64,000 nt of DNA from Kitasatospora atroaurantiaca (lineage in GTDB: Bacteria; Actinomycetota; Actinomycetes; Streptomycetales; Streptomycetaceae): assembly GCF_007828955.1 (NCBI RefSeq), contig NZ_VIVR01000001.1, positions 3,410,001 through 3,474,000 on the forward strand, in the 5' to 3' direction. How positions within the stretch are numbered: position 1 is the stretch's first letter; each line of letters starts with the position of its first letter. The notes under the pieces are model-generated. The model was not told the DNA's origin and did no database searches. It saw nothing but the letters and a program-made list of their open reading frames with translations. Below, piece by piece: positions 9,013-17,576 of this stretch. The translations under genes were made by a program, and so were the position numbers.

Positions 9013-11859
9013 TCAGCTCTCGTCGGGAGCCGCCGCCGTCTTCTTGGCGGCCACCTTCTTGGCGGTCGTCTTCTTGGCGGTGGCCGTCGTCTTCTTGGCG
9101 GCGGTCTTCTTCGCGGCCGTCTTCTTGGCCGCCGTGGCCTTGGTGGCCGTCGCCTTCTTCGCCGGGGCCTTCTTGGCCGCCTTCTTCACCGGCCCGCGGG
9201 CCCGCTTCTCGGCGAGCAGCTCGTAGCCGCGCTCCGGCGTGATGGTCTCGACGTCGTCGTCCTTGCGCAGCGTCGCATTGGTCTCGCCGTCGGTCACGTA
9301 CGGGCCGAAGCGGCCGTCCTTGACGACCACCGGGCGCTCGCTGACCGGGTCGTTCCCCAGCTCCTTGAGCGGCGGGGCGGCCGCCGCCCGGCCGCGCTGC
9401 TTGGGCTGGGCGTAGATGGCCAGGGCCTCGTCGAGGGTGACCGTGAACAGCTGGTCCTCGCTGGTCAGCGAGCGCGAGTCGGTGCCCTTCTTGAGGTACG
9501 GGCCGTAGCGGCCGTTCTGCGCAGTGATCTCCACGCCCTCGGCGTCGGTGCCGACCACCCGGGGAAGCGAGAGCAGCTTGAGGGCGTCCTGCAGCGTGAC
9601 GGTGTCCAGGGACATCGTCTTGAAGAGGGAGGCGGTGCGCGGCTTGACCGCGTTCTTGCCGGTCTTCGGCGTGCCCTCGGGCAGGATCTCGGTGACGTAC
9701 GGGCCGTAGCGGCCGTCCTTGGCGACCAGCATGTTGCCGGTCTCCGGGTCGTGGCCGAGCTCGAAGTCGCCGCTGGGCTTGGCCAGCAGCTCCTCGGCCA
9801 GCTCGACGGTCAGCTCGTCCGGCGGCAGCTCGTCCGGGATGTCGGCGCGCTGGCCGGGCTCGCCCTCGACGGGCGAGGCCTTCTCGACGTACGGGCCGTA
9901 GCGGCCGACCCGCAGGGTGATCTCCTCGTTGAGCGGGAAGGAGCTGATCTCGCGGGCGTCGATCGCCCCGAGGTCCGTCACCAGCTCCTTGAGGCCGCCG
10001 AGGTGGTCACCGTCGCCGTTGCCCGCGTCGGCGGCACCGCCGGTGGCGACGCCCTCACCCTCGACCTCACCGAAGTAGAAGCGCTTCAGCCACGGCACGG
10101 ACTGCGCCTCACCGGCGGCGATCCGGTCGAGGTCGTCCTCCATCCTGGCGGTGAAGTCGTAGTCGACCAGTCGGCCGAAGTGCTTCTCCAGCAGGTTGAC
10201 GACGGCGAAGGAGAGGAAGGACGGGACGAGCGCCGTGCCCTTCTTGAAGACGTACTTCCGGTTGATGATCGTGTCGATGATCGACGCGTACGTCGACGGG
10301 CGGCCGATCTCCCGGTCCTCCAGCTCCTTGACCAGCGAGGCCTCGGTGTAGCGGGCCGGCGGCTTGGTGGAGTGGCCCTCGGGGTTCAGCTGCTCGGCGG
10401 CCAGCGGGTCGCCCTCGGTGACCTGGGGCAGGCGGCGCTCGCGGTCGTCCAGCTCGGCGTTCGGATCGTCGGCGCCCTCGACATAGGCCTTGAGGAAGCC
10501 GTGGAAGGTGATGATCTTGCCGGACGCGGAGAACTCCACGTCCTGGCCGGTCGCGGCCCGCCCGCCGACCTTGACGGTCACGGACTGCCCGACGGCGTCC
10601 TTCATCTGGGAGGCGACGGTGCGCATCCAGATCAGCTCGTAGAGCCGGAACTCGTCACCGTGCAGCCCGGTCTCGGCGGGCGTGCGGAAACGGTCGCCGG
10701 AGGGGCGGATCGCCTCGTGCGCCTCCTGGGCGTTCTTGACCTTGGACGCGTAGGTGCGCGGCGCGTCCGGCAGGTAGGAGGCCCCGTACAGCTGGGTGAC
10801 CTGGGCGCGGGCGGCCGCGATCGCGGTGTCCGAGAGCGTAGTCGAGTCGGTACGCATATAGGTGATGAAGCCGTTCTCGTACAGCTTCTGGGCCACCTGC
10901 ATGGTCCGCTTCGCGCCGAAGCCCAGCTTGCGGCTGGCCTCCTGCTGCAGCGTGGTGGTGCGGAACGGCGCGTACGGCGAGCGGCGGTAGGGCTTGGACT
11001 CGACACTGCGGACGCTGAAAGCCGTCTGCTCGAGGGCGGCGGCCAGCGCGCGGGCGGCCTGCTCGTCCAGGTGCAGGGTGTTGGCCGTCTTGATCTTGCC
11101 GTCCGGGCCGAAGTCACGGCCGCTGGCGATCCGCTTGCCGTCGACGGCGGCCAGGCGGGCGCCGAAGCTCTCCGGGTTTGCGGCGTCGGCAGGCGTACGG
11201 CCGGTGGAGAAGGTGCCGGTCAGGTCCCAGTACGAGGCGGTGCGGAAGGCGATCCGCTCGCGCTCGCGCTCGACCACGAGCCGGGTCGCGACGGACTGGA
11301 CGCGGCCTGCCGAGAGCTTCGGCATGACCTTCTTCCACAGGACCGGCGAGACCTCGTAGCCGTAGAGGCGGTCGAGGATGCGGCGGGTCTCCTGGGCGTC
11401 GACCAGGCGCTGGTTGAGCTCGCGCGGGTTGGCGACGGCCTCCTGGATGGCGGCCTTGGTGATCTCGTGGAAGACCATCCGCTTGACCGGCACCTTGGGC
11501 TTGAGCACTTCCTGCAGGTGCCACGCGATGGCCTCGCCCTCGCGGTCCTCATCGGTGGCGAGGAAGAGCTCGTCGGACTCCTTGAGCAGCGACTTGAGCT
11601 TGGTGACCTGGGCCTTCTTGTCCGCGTTGACCACGTAGATCGGCGCGAAGTCGTGGTCGACGTCGACCCCGAGGCGGCGCACCTCGCCGGTGTACTGGTC
11701 CGGGACCTCGGCGGCCGTGCCGGGCAGGTCGCGGATGTGCCCGACGCTGGCCTCGACGATGTAGCCGGGGCCGAGGTAGCCCTTGATCGTCTTCGCCTTG
11801 GCCGGCGACTCGACAATGACGAGTCGCTTGCCGTGCGCGGTCTCGCTGCTCGGGGACAC
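9013..11859 (-). CDS. topA: DNA topoisomerase I
   Basis: A 948-residue type IA topoisomerase that relaxes negative supercoils. The Toprim domain is at the N-terminus (LVIVESPAKAKTIKGYLG, then the acidic LATDEDREGEAIAWHL). The catalytic tyrosine is Tyr334 in FITYMRTDSTTLS. The C-terminal third has repeated GRYGPYV-type modules (about five, including GRFGPYVTDGE), the actinobacterial replacement for zinc fingers. The last 50 residues are a Lys/Ala/Thr tail of KKTAAKKT-like repeats, as in other Streptomyces TopA proteins, where such tails increase processivity. The ATG at 11859 gives the normal N-terminus. A candidate promoter lies about 120-140 bases upstream. Confidence 0.97.
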   Translation of the reverse strand: MSPSSETAHGKRLVIVESPAKAKTIKGYLGPGYIVEASVGHIRDLPGTAAEVPDQYTGEVRRLGVDVDHDFAPIYVVNADKKAQVTKLKSLLKESDELFLATDEDREGEAIAWHLQEVLKPKVPVKRMVFHEITKAAIQEAVANPRELNQRLVDAQETRRILDRLYGYEVSPVLWKKVMPKLSAGRVQSVATRLVVERERERIAFRTASYWDLTGTFSTGRTPADAANPESFGARLAAVDGKRIASGRDFGPDGKIKTANTLHLDEQAARALAAALEQTAFSVRSVESKPYRRSPYAPFRTTTLQQEASRKLGFGAKRTMQVAQKLYENGFITYMRTDSTTLSDTAIAAARAQVTQLYGASYLPDAPRTYASKVKNAQEAHEAIRPSGDRFRTPAETGLHGDEFRLYELIWMRTVASQMKDAVGQSVTVKVGGRAATGQDVEFSASGKIITFHGFLKAYVEGADDPNAELDDRERRLPQVTEGDPLAAEQLNPEGHSTKPPARYTEASLVKELEDREIGRPSTYASIIDTIINRKYVFKKGTALVPSFLSFAVVNLLEKHFGRLVDYDFTARMEDDLDRIAAGEAQSVPWLKRFYFGEVEGEGVATGGAADAGNGDGDHLGGLKELVTDLGAIDAREISSFPLNEEITLRVGRYGPYVEKASPVEGEPGQRADIPDELPPDELTVELAEELLAKPSGDFELGHDPETGNMLVAKDGRYGPYVTEILPEGTPKTGKNAVKPRTASLFKTMSLDTVTLQDALKLLSLPRVVGTDAEGVEITAQNGRYGPYLKKGTDSRSLTSEDQLFTVTLDEALAIYAQPKQRGRAAAAPPLKELGNDPVSERPVVVKDGRFGPYVTDGETNATLRKDDDVETITPERGYELLAEKRARGPVKKAAKKAPAKKATATKATAAKKTAAKKTAAKKTTATAKKTTAKKVAAKKTAAAPDES

Positions 11860-11971
11860 CTTCGCTCTTCTCTCCCGGTCGTTACGTGTTTGCGGCGCGG
11901 CCGGTGAGGGAGGGGTTCCGCCCGACCAGCCACCGTCCTGGGCTGCCGCTGTGCGACGGCCCCACCAGCGG

Positions 11972-12002
11972 AGTGTGACCGTACCCTGGCCACCCTTGTC
12001 AA
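11972..12002 (-). promoter_or_regulatory. topA: Candidate topA promoter with non-optimal spacing
   Basis: On the minus strand a perfect -35 hexamer TTGACA (12002-11997) is followed by two imperfect -10 candidates: TACGGT (11983-11978, 13-base spacer) or CACACT (11977-11972, 19-base spacer). Neither spacing is the ideal 17-18. Poor spacing is typical of supercoiling-sensitive promoters, and Streptomyces topA is known to respond to supercoiling, but the assignment is by eye. Confidence 0.35.
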
Positions 12003-12317
12003 ACGGACGGATCCCGCTTTTTCACCGGCTAGGCCGACCGACGCCACTCGAACGGTAACCCGATGCCGTGCCTTTTCGCTGCGCAGCCGGGGGCATTCAC
12101 GCCGCCGGAAGGGGGTGGCGGGGTGTCTCAGGGGCGGGATTCGGCCGCGTCGCGGGGCGGCGGGGGCGATGGGCGAAAGGCCGATTTACTGACGGTGAAT
12201 CAGGCCGGGAGGCGGGTTCTGAGCTGCTGCGGGGTGCCCCCGCGCAGCGGGAGCCGGGGTGCGGGGCGTACTCGCGTCCGCCCCGGGGGGCGCCTCGGGG
12301 GTGGCTCGAGGGCCGGC
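12003..12317. other. Intergenic region upstream of topA
   Basis: About 315 bases between the topA promoter region and the stop of the DUF3592 gene. It is GC-rich and I find no convincing gene, tRNA or strong hairpin in it. Confidence 0.5.
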
Positions 12318-12818
12318 TCAGCCGGCGAGAACCTCGCTCAGCAGGCTCAGGCCGCCGGCCAGCGCACTGGTACCGAGCAGTGTCCAGAAGATGTCGCTGG
12401 GCAGCGCCGGGGTGGTGTCGCCCGCCGCGATCACCACGCGGCTCGGGCGCCGGGCGTCGTACGCGACCCGGACCACGGCCCCGGGCGCCAGTCCGGCCGG
12501 GCGGCGCAGCGGGGTGTGTCCGCGGGGGCGGGCGAGCACCGTCTCGCCGCGGCCGGCCTCGGCCTCGCCCCGGCCCGCCGGGCGTCCGACGGAGGGCAGG
12601 ACGGAGTAGGCGAGCAGCGGGGCGGTGTCGAGTTCGCCGTACGTGTCGCCGTAGGGCTCTCCGTACGGGTCGCCGTCCGCGACGACCCGCGCGGTGACGG
12701 GCACGCCGTGTCGGCGCAGGTGGTGGCGAAGGCGCAATTCGACGGCGCACCAGAGCAGCAGCGCGCTGCCGAAGAGGGTGAGAACGATCCCCGCTGCCAT
12801 CGCCGTCGGCGTCTCCAC
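12318..12818 (-). CDS. DUF3592-type membrane protein
   Basis: A 166-residue protein with an N-terminal membrane helix (AAGIVLTLFGSALLLWCAVEL), a beta-rich middle region and a C-terminal hydrophobic segment (DIFWTLLGTSALAGGLSLL). This helix - RLRRHGVPVTARVV - helix arrangement, with the middle segment GAVVRVAYDARRPSRVVI, is the DUF3592 pattern, whose function is unknown. The GTG at 12818 is preferred because GGGGAGAC lies eight bases upstream; the ATG at 12800 is the alternative. The tract DPYGEPYGDTYGE is a short internal repeat. No operon partner is evident, since the next upstream gene is divergent. Confidence 0.65.
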   Translation of the reverse strand: METPTAMAAGIVLTLFGSALLLWCAVELRLRHHLRRHGVPVTARVVADGDPYGEPYGDTYGELDTAPLLAYSVLPSVGRPAGRGEAEAGRGETVLARPRGHTPLRRPAGLAPGAVVRVAYDARRPSRVVIAAGDTTPALPSDIFWTLLGTSALAGGLSLLSEVLAG

Positions 12819-12842
12819 AGTTCGTCTCCCCGCCCTCGCCCT

Positions 12843-12860
12843 GTCCACAGCCTTGTGGAC
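12843..12860. promoter_or_regulatory. Inverted repeat GTCCACA-N4-TGTGGAC
   Basis: A perfect 7-base inverted repeat (12843-12849 and 12854-12860) lies about 25 bases upstream of the DUF3592 start. Each arm resembles part of a DnaA box (TTGTCCACA), but the tight palindromic layout also fits an operator. Function is inferred only. Confidence 0.35.
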
Positions 12861-13085
12861 GGGAGCGTTGCAGCCCGCGGACAACCCGGGACTGACGTTC
12901 GAAGTACGGTAGGGAACGCCGGGGGGACAGACGGGTGAACAGCCACGCCGCAGACCTGCCAGGACGCCGCCGGTGTCACAGCTCGGCAACGAGGGCTGTC
13001 GGCCGACGCCACCCCCGGGTAGACCTGACGGGGTGCCGCACAACGGCCGCTCACAACTGCACAGATTCCAGGGGGAACCTCAACC

Positions 13086-13685
13086 ATGCCCGCTCGCCGA
13101 CTGCCGGTCACTGCCGCGCTGCTCGCCGCCACCGCCCTCACCCTGACCGCGTGCGGTTCCAAGGGCGCCGCGACGGCAAGCTCGTCCGTGACGGTCTCGG
13201 ACTCGCCCACCGCGTCGACCGCCTCCGCCTCGGCCTCGCCTTCCACATCGGCCTCGGCAGCGGCATCCGTCCCGGCATCGGCGTCCGGCTCTGCGCCGGC
13301 GGGCGGCGGGGGCTGTACCCCCCGGACCGACCTTCCCGGGCACAAGGTGATCCACGTCGTCTCGGGCGATGTGGCCGCCGAGCAACTCATGGCCAGCGCC
13401 ACCAAGTTCAGCTGCGGCCCGAACACACCCAGCGGAGGCGCGTACACGCCCACCGGACCGACGGTGCGGTACTCGGCCGTCACCGAGATCACCGCCGATC
13501 TGGCCACCCTCCGGGGTGTGGGCGCCAATCTGACGGTGCCGTTCAGCCGACTGATCGAGCACGCCAACGACTGCACCGACCGGGGCGCCGTCGCCGAGCC
13601 GTTCAGCTGCTTCGGCAACAACTACGAGATCACCGTGGACTCCGCCGGGCAGATCACCCACATCTCGGAGCTCTTCCACCCCTGA
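13086..13685 (+). CDS. Lipoprotein, first of a tandem paralogous pair
   Basis: A 199-residue predicted lipoprotein. The signal MPARRLPVTAALLAATALTLTAC has lipobox LTAC with Cys23. About 50 residues of Ser/Ala/Thr-rich linker follow, then a folded domain of about 120 residues with four cysteines (GCTPRT, FSCGPN, NDCTDR, FSCFGN) and the ending ITHISELFHP. The fold is not one I recognise. The next gene is a clear paralogue with the same four cysteines and ending. A CAGGGGGA ribosome binding site precedes the ATG, and almost the same leader precedes the second copy, indicating tandem duplication. Expected location is the outer face of the membrane. Confidence 0.8.
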   Translation: MPARRLPVTAALLAATALTLTACGSKGAATASSSVTVSDSPTASTASASASPSTSASAAASVPASASGSAPAGGGGCTPRTDLPGHKVIHVVSGDVAAEQLMASATKFSCGPNTPSGGAYTPTGPTVRYSAVTEITADLATLRGVGANLTVPFSRLIEHANDCTDRGAVAEPFSCFGNNYEITVDSAGQITHISELFHP

Positions 13686-13895
13686 GCCCAGGGCATGCCG
13701 TCGGGGCTGCCGCTGGACGCCGGCACCTGCAAGGCACCCCGGCGGCGCCCCCGGCGACACCCTGATCGGGCCCAGCCGTCACAACCGTGCAACAGCGGCA
13801 ACCCCGAGCTCCGGTACCGCCGTGTAGGCCTGTGCCGGACGCCGCGCGTGCCCACCGGCGCTCGCCAACCGGACCGAACTCAGGGGGATTTCACC

Positions 13896-14501
13896 ATGTC
13901 TGCTCGCCGACTGCTCGCCACCGTGGCCCTGCTCGCCACGGCCACCCTCACCCTCACCGCGTGCGACGGGGACGGGGACACGGGCGCGGGTCCGTCCGCC
14001 TCCGGCACTCCCTCGGCCACCGTCTCGGCATCCGCGAGCACCACGCCCACCGGCACGAAGCCCACCACGGGCAAGCCGAAGCCCCCCGTCACCGCCAAGC
14101 CCTCCACCTCGAAGGCACCCTCCGGGGACTGTACGGCCGCCGCCCAGCACCCCGGTCACAAGGTGCTCAACGTCGTCAGCGGCGCAGCGGGTTCGACCCA
14201 ACTCACCGCGACCGCGACGAAGTTCGTCTGCGGCCCGAACGTGGATAACGACGGCTACTACGAGCCGGTCGGCGCCTCCGCCACCTACCAGCTCGCCGCC
14301 GGAGCCACCGCCGAGCTGGTCACCCTCGACAGCACCGTCTCCCAGCGCGCCGTCTCCGTCCCGCAGTTGATCCAGCACGTCAACGACTGTGCCCAGCACC
14401 GCGAGGTCGCCCAGCCGTACAGCTGCTTCGGCGGCAACTACGACATCACCGTGGACTCCGTCGGGCACATCACCCACATCTCGGAGCTGTACCACCCGTA
14501 A
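13896..14501 (+). CDS. Lipoprotein, second of a tandem paralogous pair
   Basis: A 201-residue paralogue of the preceding lipoprotein. The signal MSARRLLATVALLATATLTLTAC ends in the same LTAC lipobox (Cys23). Its linker differs, being Thr/Pro/Lys-rich rather than Ala/Ser-rich, but the folded domain keeps the four cysteines (DCTAAAQ, FVCGPN, NDCAQH, YSCFGG) and the near-identical ending ITVDSVGHITHISELYHP. The ATG at 13896 is chosen for its CAGGGGGA site and the signal peptide; reading further upstream in frame would give no signal. The pair probably arose by gene duplication followed by linker divergence. Function unknown. Confidence 0.8.
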   Translation: MSARRLLATVALLATATLTLTACDGDGDTGAGPSASGTPSATVSASASTTPTGTKPTTGKPKPPVTAKPSTSKAPSGDCTAAAQHPGHKVLNVVSGAAGSTQLTATATKFVCGPNVDNDGYYEPVGASATYQLAAGATAELVTLDSTVSQRAVSVPQLIQHVNDCAQHREVAQPYSCFGGNYDITVDSVGHITHISELYHP

Positions 14502-14509
14502 ACCTGCTG

Positions 14510-14545
14510 CCCCGAGGCTCCCGGTCACGGCCGGGGGCCTCGGGG
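14510..14545. terminator. Hairpin after the lipoprotein pair
   Basis: Arms 14510-14524 and 14531-14545 (CCCCGAGGCTCCCGG and its near-complement, one mismatch) with a 6-base loop lie nine bases after the lipoprotein stop codon and between convergent genes. It merges into the 9-bp repeat tract that follows. Confidence 0.65.
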
Positions 14546-14593
14546 GCCTCGGGGGCCTCGGGGGCCTCGGGGGCCTCGGGGGCCTCGGGGGCC
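14533..14593. repeat. Minisatellite, 9-bp unit GGGGGCCTC
   Basis: Six perfect copies of GGGGGCCTC plus seven bases of a seventh run without interruption between convergent genes. The first copies form the right arm of the terminator hairpin, so the array looks like slippage expansion of that arm. The copy number may vary between strains. Confidence 0.9.
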
Positions 14594-14597
14594 AGCG

Positions 14598-16157
14598 TCA
14601 CAGCACCGGGTTCACAAAGCCCTGCTCGGTGAGCATCCGCAGCGACTCCGGCACCCGGTCACGCAGCATGACCCGGTCCTCGCCCAGCAGTTGGGCGATG
14701 GCGTCGACGATCTCCCCTGCGGTGAGCGTGCCGTCGCACACCCCGACGAAGCCCGCGCCGACCGTGTCGACCTTGGTCGCCCGCCGCATTCCGCGGTTGT
14801 GACGGAGAATCACGTGCTCGGGGTCCTCGGCGCCCGGCGCCCCGACCTGTTCCTGCACCACCTCGTCGGCGAGCACATAGCGCGAGGCCAGCAGCGCCGC
14901 GTCGTCGTGCGCCCGCAGGAAGTCCTGCCGCGCGAACCAGTCCTCGATGTGCGGGCCGAGCGGCTGCTCGACGGGATGCGGCCACTCCTCGACCCGTACG
15001 GTCGGCTGATCGGAGCCCCCGGCCCGCAGGGTGATCCAGCCAAAGCCGATCCCCTCCACCTCCGCCGCCTCGAAGGCGTCCAGCCAGTCGTTGTAGCGGG
15101 CCTGGTAGTCCGAGCCCGGGCTGCGGTGGTCCCCGCCGTCACGCAGCCACAACTCGGCGTACTGCGCGACATCCTGGACCTCGCGCTGCACCACCCAGGC
15201 GTCCAGTCCGGTGCCGGCCACCCAGCCCGCCAGCCGGTCGTGCCAGTCCTCACCCTTGACGTGCTGCCAGTTGGCCAGCAGATGGCAGTAGCCGCCCGGC
15301 TCCAGGTGCGCGGCGGCGCCGCGGACCAGGCTGCGGCAGAGGTCGTCACCGGCCATCCCGCCGTCGCGGTAGGTGAAGCGGCTGCCGGGCGAGATCACGA
15401 ACGGCGGGTTGGAGACGATCAGGTCGAACTTCCGGTCCGCCACGGGCTCGAAGAGGCTGCCCTCGGCCACCTCGGTGTTCTCGAAGCCCGAGAGGGCGAG
15501 GGTCAGCCGGGTGAAGTGCAGGGCGCGCGGGTTGAGGTCCGTGGCGGTGACCCGCTGCGCGTGGCGTGCGGCGTGCAGCGCCTGTACGCCGGATCCGGAG
15601 CCGAGGTCCAGCGCCTGCCGCACAGGCCGGCGCACGGCCAGGTTGGCGAGCGTGGTGGACGCACCGCCGACCCCCAGCACCAGCTCCCTGCGGGCCACGC
15701 CCTGCGCGGTCTCTCCCGAGCCGATTCCGCCCGCACCCCCGACCGCACAGCCGAGGTCCGACACCACCCAGGCATCCGCACTGGGCAGGCCCGCGACCTC
15801 GTTGGCGTACGGGCGGACGTCCACGGTGGCCCGCACCTGGCTTCCGTCCTGGCTCAGCCAGCCGTCCATCAGGCAGTCCTCGACCGGCAGAGCGGCAGCC
15901 GCTGCGGTGTACGGGACGGGCTGCTGCAGCAGGAAGAGCCGCACCAGCGTCTCCAACGGGCTCCCGCCCCGGGTGGCCCGCAGCGCGGGCACCGCCTCGC
16001 TCCGGGCCAGCGCGGCGTAGCCGGTGGACCCGAGCAGGTCGAGGCATCCGTCGGCGGTGTAGGAGGCGGCGAGCAGGGCCTCGCGGAGCTTCGCGAGGTG
16101 GGTGAGGTCAAGAGCGGGGCTACTGGTCACCCGGCCATTGTCTCGCGGACGCGGCAC
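14598..16157 (-). CDS. Class I SAM-dependent methyltransferase (HemK/RsmC-like)
   Basis: A 519-residue methyltransferase. The N-terminal 150 residues are a helical domain (LAKLREALLAASYTADG). The SAM-binding core follows: motif I LDLGSGSGVQALHAARH, acidic loop TATDLNPRAL, then the catalytic motif IVSNPPFVISPG. NPPF is diagnostic of enzymes methylating planar nitrogens, either glutamine amide in proteins or exocyclic amino groups of bases. The C-terminal 200 residues are less conserved. Orthologues sit in this position in Streptomyces, next to topA and bldG. Start: the GTG at 16157 has GGAGGTGAG very close upstream; a second GTG at 16130 is possible. The target is unknown. Confidence 0.8.
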   Translation of the reverse strand: MPRPRDNGRVTSSPALDLTHLAKLREALLAASYTADGCLDLLGSTGYAALARSEAVPALRATRGGSPLETLVRLFLLQQPVPYTAAAAALPVEDCLMDGWLSQDGSQVRATVDVRPYANEVAGLPSADAWVVSDLGCAVGGAGGIGSGETAQGVARRELVLGVGGASTTLANLAVRRPVRQALDLGSGSGVQALHAARHAQRVTATDLNPRALHFTRLTLALSGFENTEVAEGSLFEPVADRKFDLIVSNPPFVISPGSRFTYRDGGMAGDDLCRSLVRGAAAHLEPGGYCHLLANWQHVKGEDWHDRLAGWVAGTGLDAWVVQREVQDVAQYAELWLRDGGDHRSPGSDYQARYNDWLDAFEAAEVEGIGFGWITLRAGGSDQPTVRVEEWPHPVEQPLGPHIEDWFARQDFLRAHDDAALLASRYVLADEVVQEQVGAPGAEDPEHVILRHNRGMRRATKVDTVGAGFVGVCDGTLTAGEIVDAIAQLLGEDRVMLRDRVPESLRMLTEQGFVNPVL

Positions 16158-16217
16158 CTCACCTCCGGAGGCGGAATCTCACCTCCGGAGGCGGGGTCTC
16201 ACCTCCGGAGGCGGGGT
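16158..16217. repeat. Three tandem 20-bp repeats with palindrome CCTCCGGAGG
   Basis: Units 16158-16177, 16178-16197 and 16198-16217 share CTCACCTCCGGAGGCGG and differ only in the last few bases. Each contains the 10-base palindrome CCTCCGGAGG. They fill the gap between two same-strand genes, and on the minus strand each unit offers a GGAGGTGAG Shine-Dalgarno-like site, the last serving the methyltransferase start. Confidence 0.9.
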
Positions 16218-16218
16218 C

Positions 16219-16950
16219 TCAGCTCTTCGACGGGGAGGCCGAGGGAGAGGCCGATCGCGAGCCGGACGACTTGGCGGACGGCGCGCCGGAGGAGGCGGCC
16301 GGGGCCGGGGCCGACGAGCCGGGGGCAGCGGCCGACGGCGACGCGCTACCGCCCGCGGTCTCCGCGGGCGCCGGCGTGGCGGCCGACGTCCCGGTGGCCG
16401 CGGGCGCTGCAGCCCCGGCCTTGCAGCCGGGCTGCTTGGCCATCGCCGTGCCGAGATCGCCGCTCTGGATCTTGTTCAGAGCCTCCGTCGACTGCTGGGC
16501 CAGGCGCTGCACCTGGTCACCGACGCTCCGCAGGCCGTCCGCGAACCTCGCCTGGTCGCCGTTGGGCAGCGCGTTGAGCTTCTTCTGGACGTCCAGGTAG
16601 CCCTGCGCCGCCTGCTTGAGCTCGCCCACCGCGCCCTGCTGCACCTGGTCGCCGCTGTCGACCTTCGGCGCGCCCGCCTTGTCGATCGCGTCGGCGAGCT
16701 GCTGGTTGGTCTTGGCCAGCGCCCCGAGGTCGGTCGAGAGCCGCTTCTGGAGATCCGCCGGGGATTCGCCCTGCTGGACCTTCCCGGTGTCGGCCAGCGC
16801 CGCCTGGGACTGTGTGATCGGAGCCTGGGCGGCCTCGCAGACCCTCTTCGCCCAGCTGCTGAGCTGCTCGGTGTTGTCGCCGCCGCACGCCACGGCGCCG
16901 AACGCCAGCAGCGCACCCATCGCGGGTACGGTCAGCAGTCGCTTCTTCAC
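16219..16950 (-). CDS. Small secreted lipoprotein with coiled-coil domain
   Basis: A 243-residue predicted lipoprotein. The signal MKKRLLTVPAMGALLAFGAVAC has lipobox AVAC (Cys22). Residues about 28-170 are alpha-helical and rich in Gln/Lys/Leu/Ala with two further cysteines (Cys38 region and QPGCKAG). The last 70 residues are an Ala/Ser/Pro-rich disordered tail ending in Ser/Lys repeats. Related Streptomyces small secreted proteins are found at this position near bldG. It reads into the 20-bp repeats that precede the methyltransferase. No enzymatic motif is visible. It probably sits on the outer membrane face with a binding or structural role. Confidence 0.75.
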   Translation of the reverse strand: MKKRLLTVPAMGALLAFGAVACGGDNTEQLSSWAKRVCEAAQAPITQSQAALADTGKVQQGESPADLQKRLSTDLGALAKTNQQLADAIDKAGAPKVDSGDQVQQGAVGELKQAAQGYLDVQKKLNALPNGDQARFADGLRSVGDQVQRLAQQSTEALNKIQSGDLGTAMAKQPGCKAGAAAPAATGTSAATPAPAETAGGSASPSAAAPGSSAPAPAASSGAPSAKSSGSRSASPSASPSKS

Positions 16951-17042
16951 CGGGGAGCCCTTTCGATTGCGGTCATCGACCTGCGAACCTACACGGCCGC
17001 CCGGCCGGCCCGCAGGCGCGTACCGGGCTCCGGCGCCGTGAG

Positions 17043-17411
17043 CTACGCCCGCTCGACCCTGATGGCATCCCCGCTGCGGACGGTCCGCAGCACCTGCGGG
17101 TCACCGTCCAGCGCGCCGAGGATGTTGCACGGGCTGGCCAGCCGGCACTCGTCCCCGCGCGAGATCGGGGTGGGGCCGAAGGGCAGGGCCAGGCTGTCGC
17201 CGTCCGTCCAGAAGGCCACCGTGCCGGGCTCCACGACCTGCTGCGCACCGTCTTCCCGGGAAACGCTCACCGGGGTCTCGAAGTAGACCTCCTCGCCCCA
17301 GGTGCTGGCCGACGAACTGACCGGCAGGACCTCCCAGAGCGCCTCGGCGGTGGGCGTCGCGCTCAACGTGGCCGTCGTCTGACCGGCCGGCCACAGGATG
17401 CGTATCCGCAT
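17043..17411 (-). CDS. Cyclophilin-like fold protein
   Basis: A 122-residue protein whose pattern matches the cyclophilin-like (TM1367-type) family: MRIRILWPAGQTTATLSATPTAEALWEVLPVSS, then TWGEEVYFETPVSVS, VEPGTVAFWTDGDSLALPFGPTP and a final ALDGDPQVLRTVRSGDAIRV. These proteins keep the cyclophilin barrel, but prolyl isomerase activity has not generally been shown. It is cytoplasmic, with no signal or membrane segment. The ATG at 17411 is followed by a typical beta strand start. Upstream (about 17427-17463) is an unusual run of TCGAA-containing direct repeats that could be regulatory. Confidence 0.8.
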   Translation of the reverse strand: MRIRILWPAGQTTATLSATPTAEALWEVLPVSSSASTWGEEVYFETPVSVSREDGAQQVVEPGTVAFWTDGDSLALPFGPTPISRGDECRLASPCNILGALDGDPQVLRTVRSGDAIRVERA

Positions 17412-17576
17412 GGGGGTGTCCTTCTCTCGAACAGAACCGAGTCGAACCGAATCGAATCGAACCGGTCGCGCCGAGAGCAGGGAACCGCCATATTCAACAT
17501 TTTGTCAACCAGTGTTCGCCGAGCGGGCGGGATTTCGCCGACCGGGCGGGATGGTGACAGCGGGACCGCGGCGGCG

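Noticed and set aside
9751..11907. 718-codon plus-strand frame opposite topA
   Set aside because: Antisense to a highly conserved topoisomerase, and no domain is visible.
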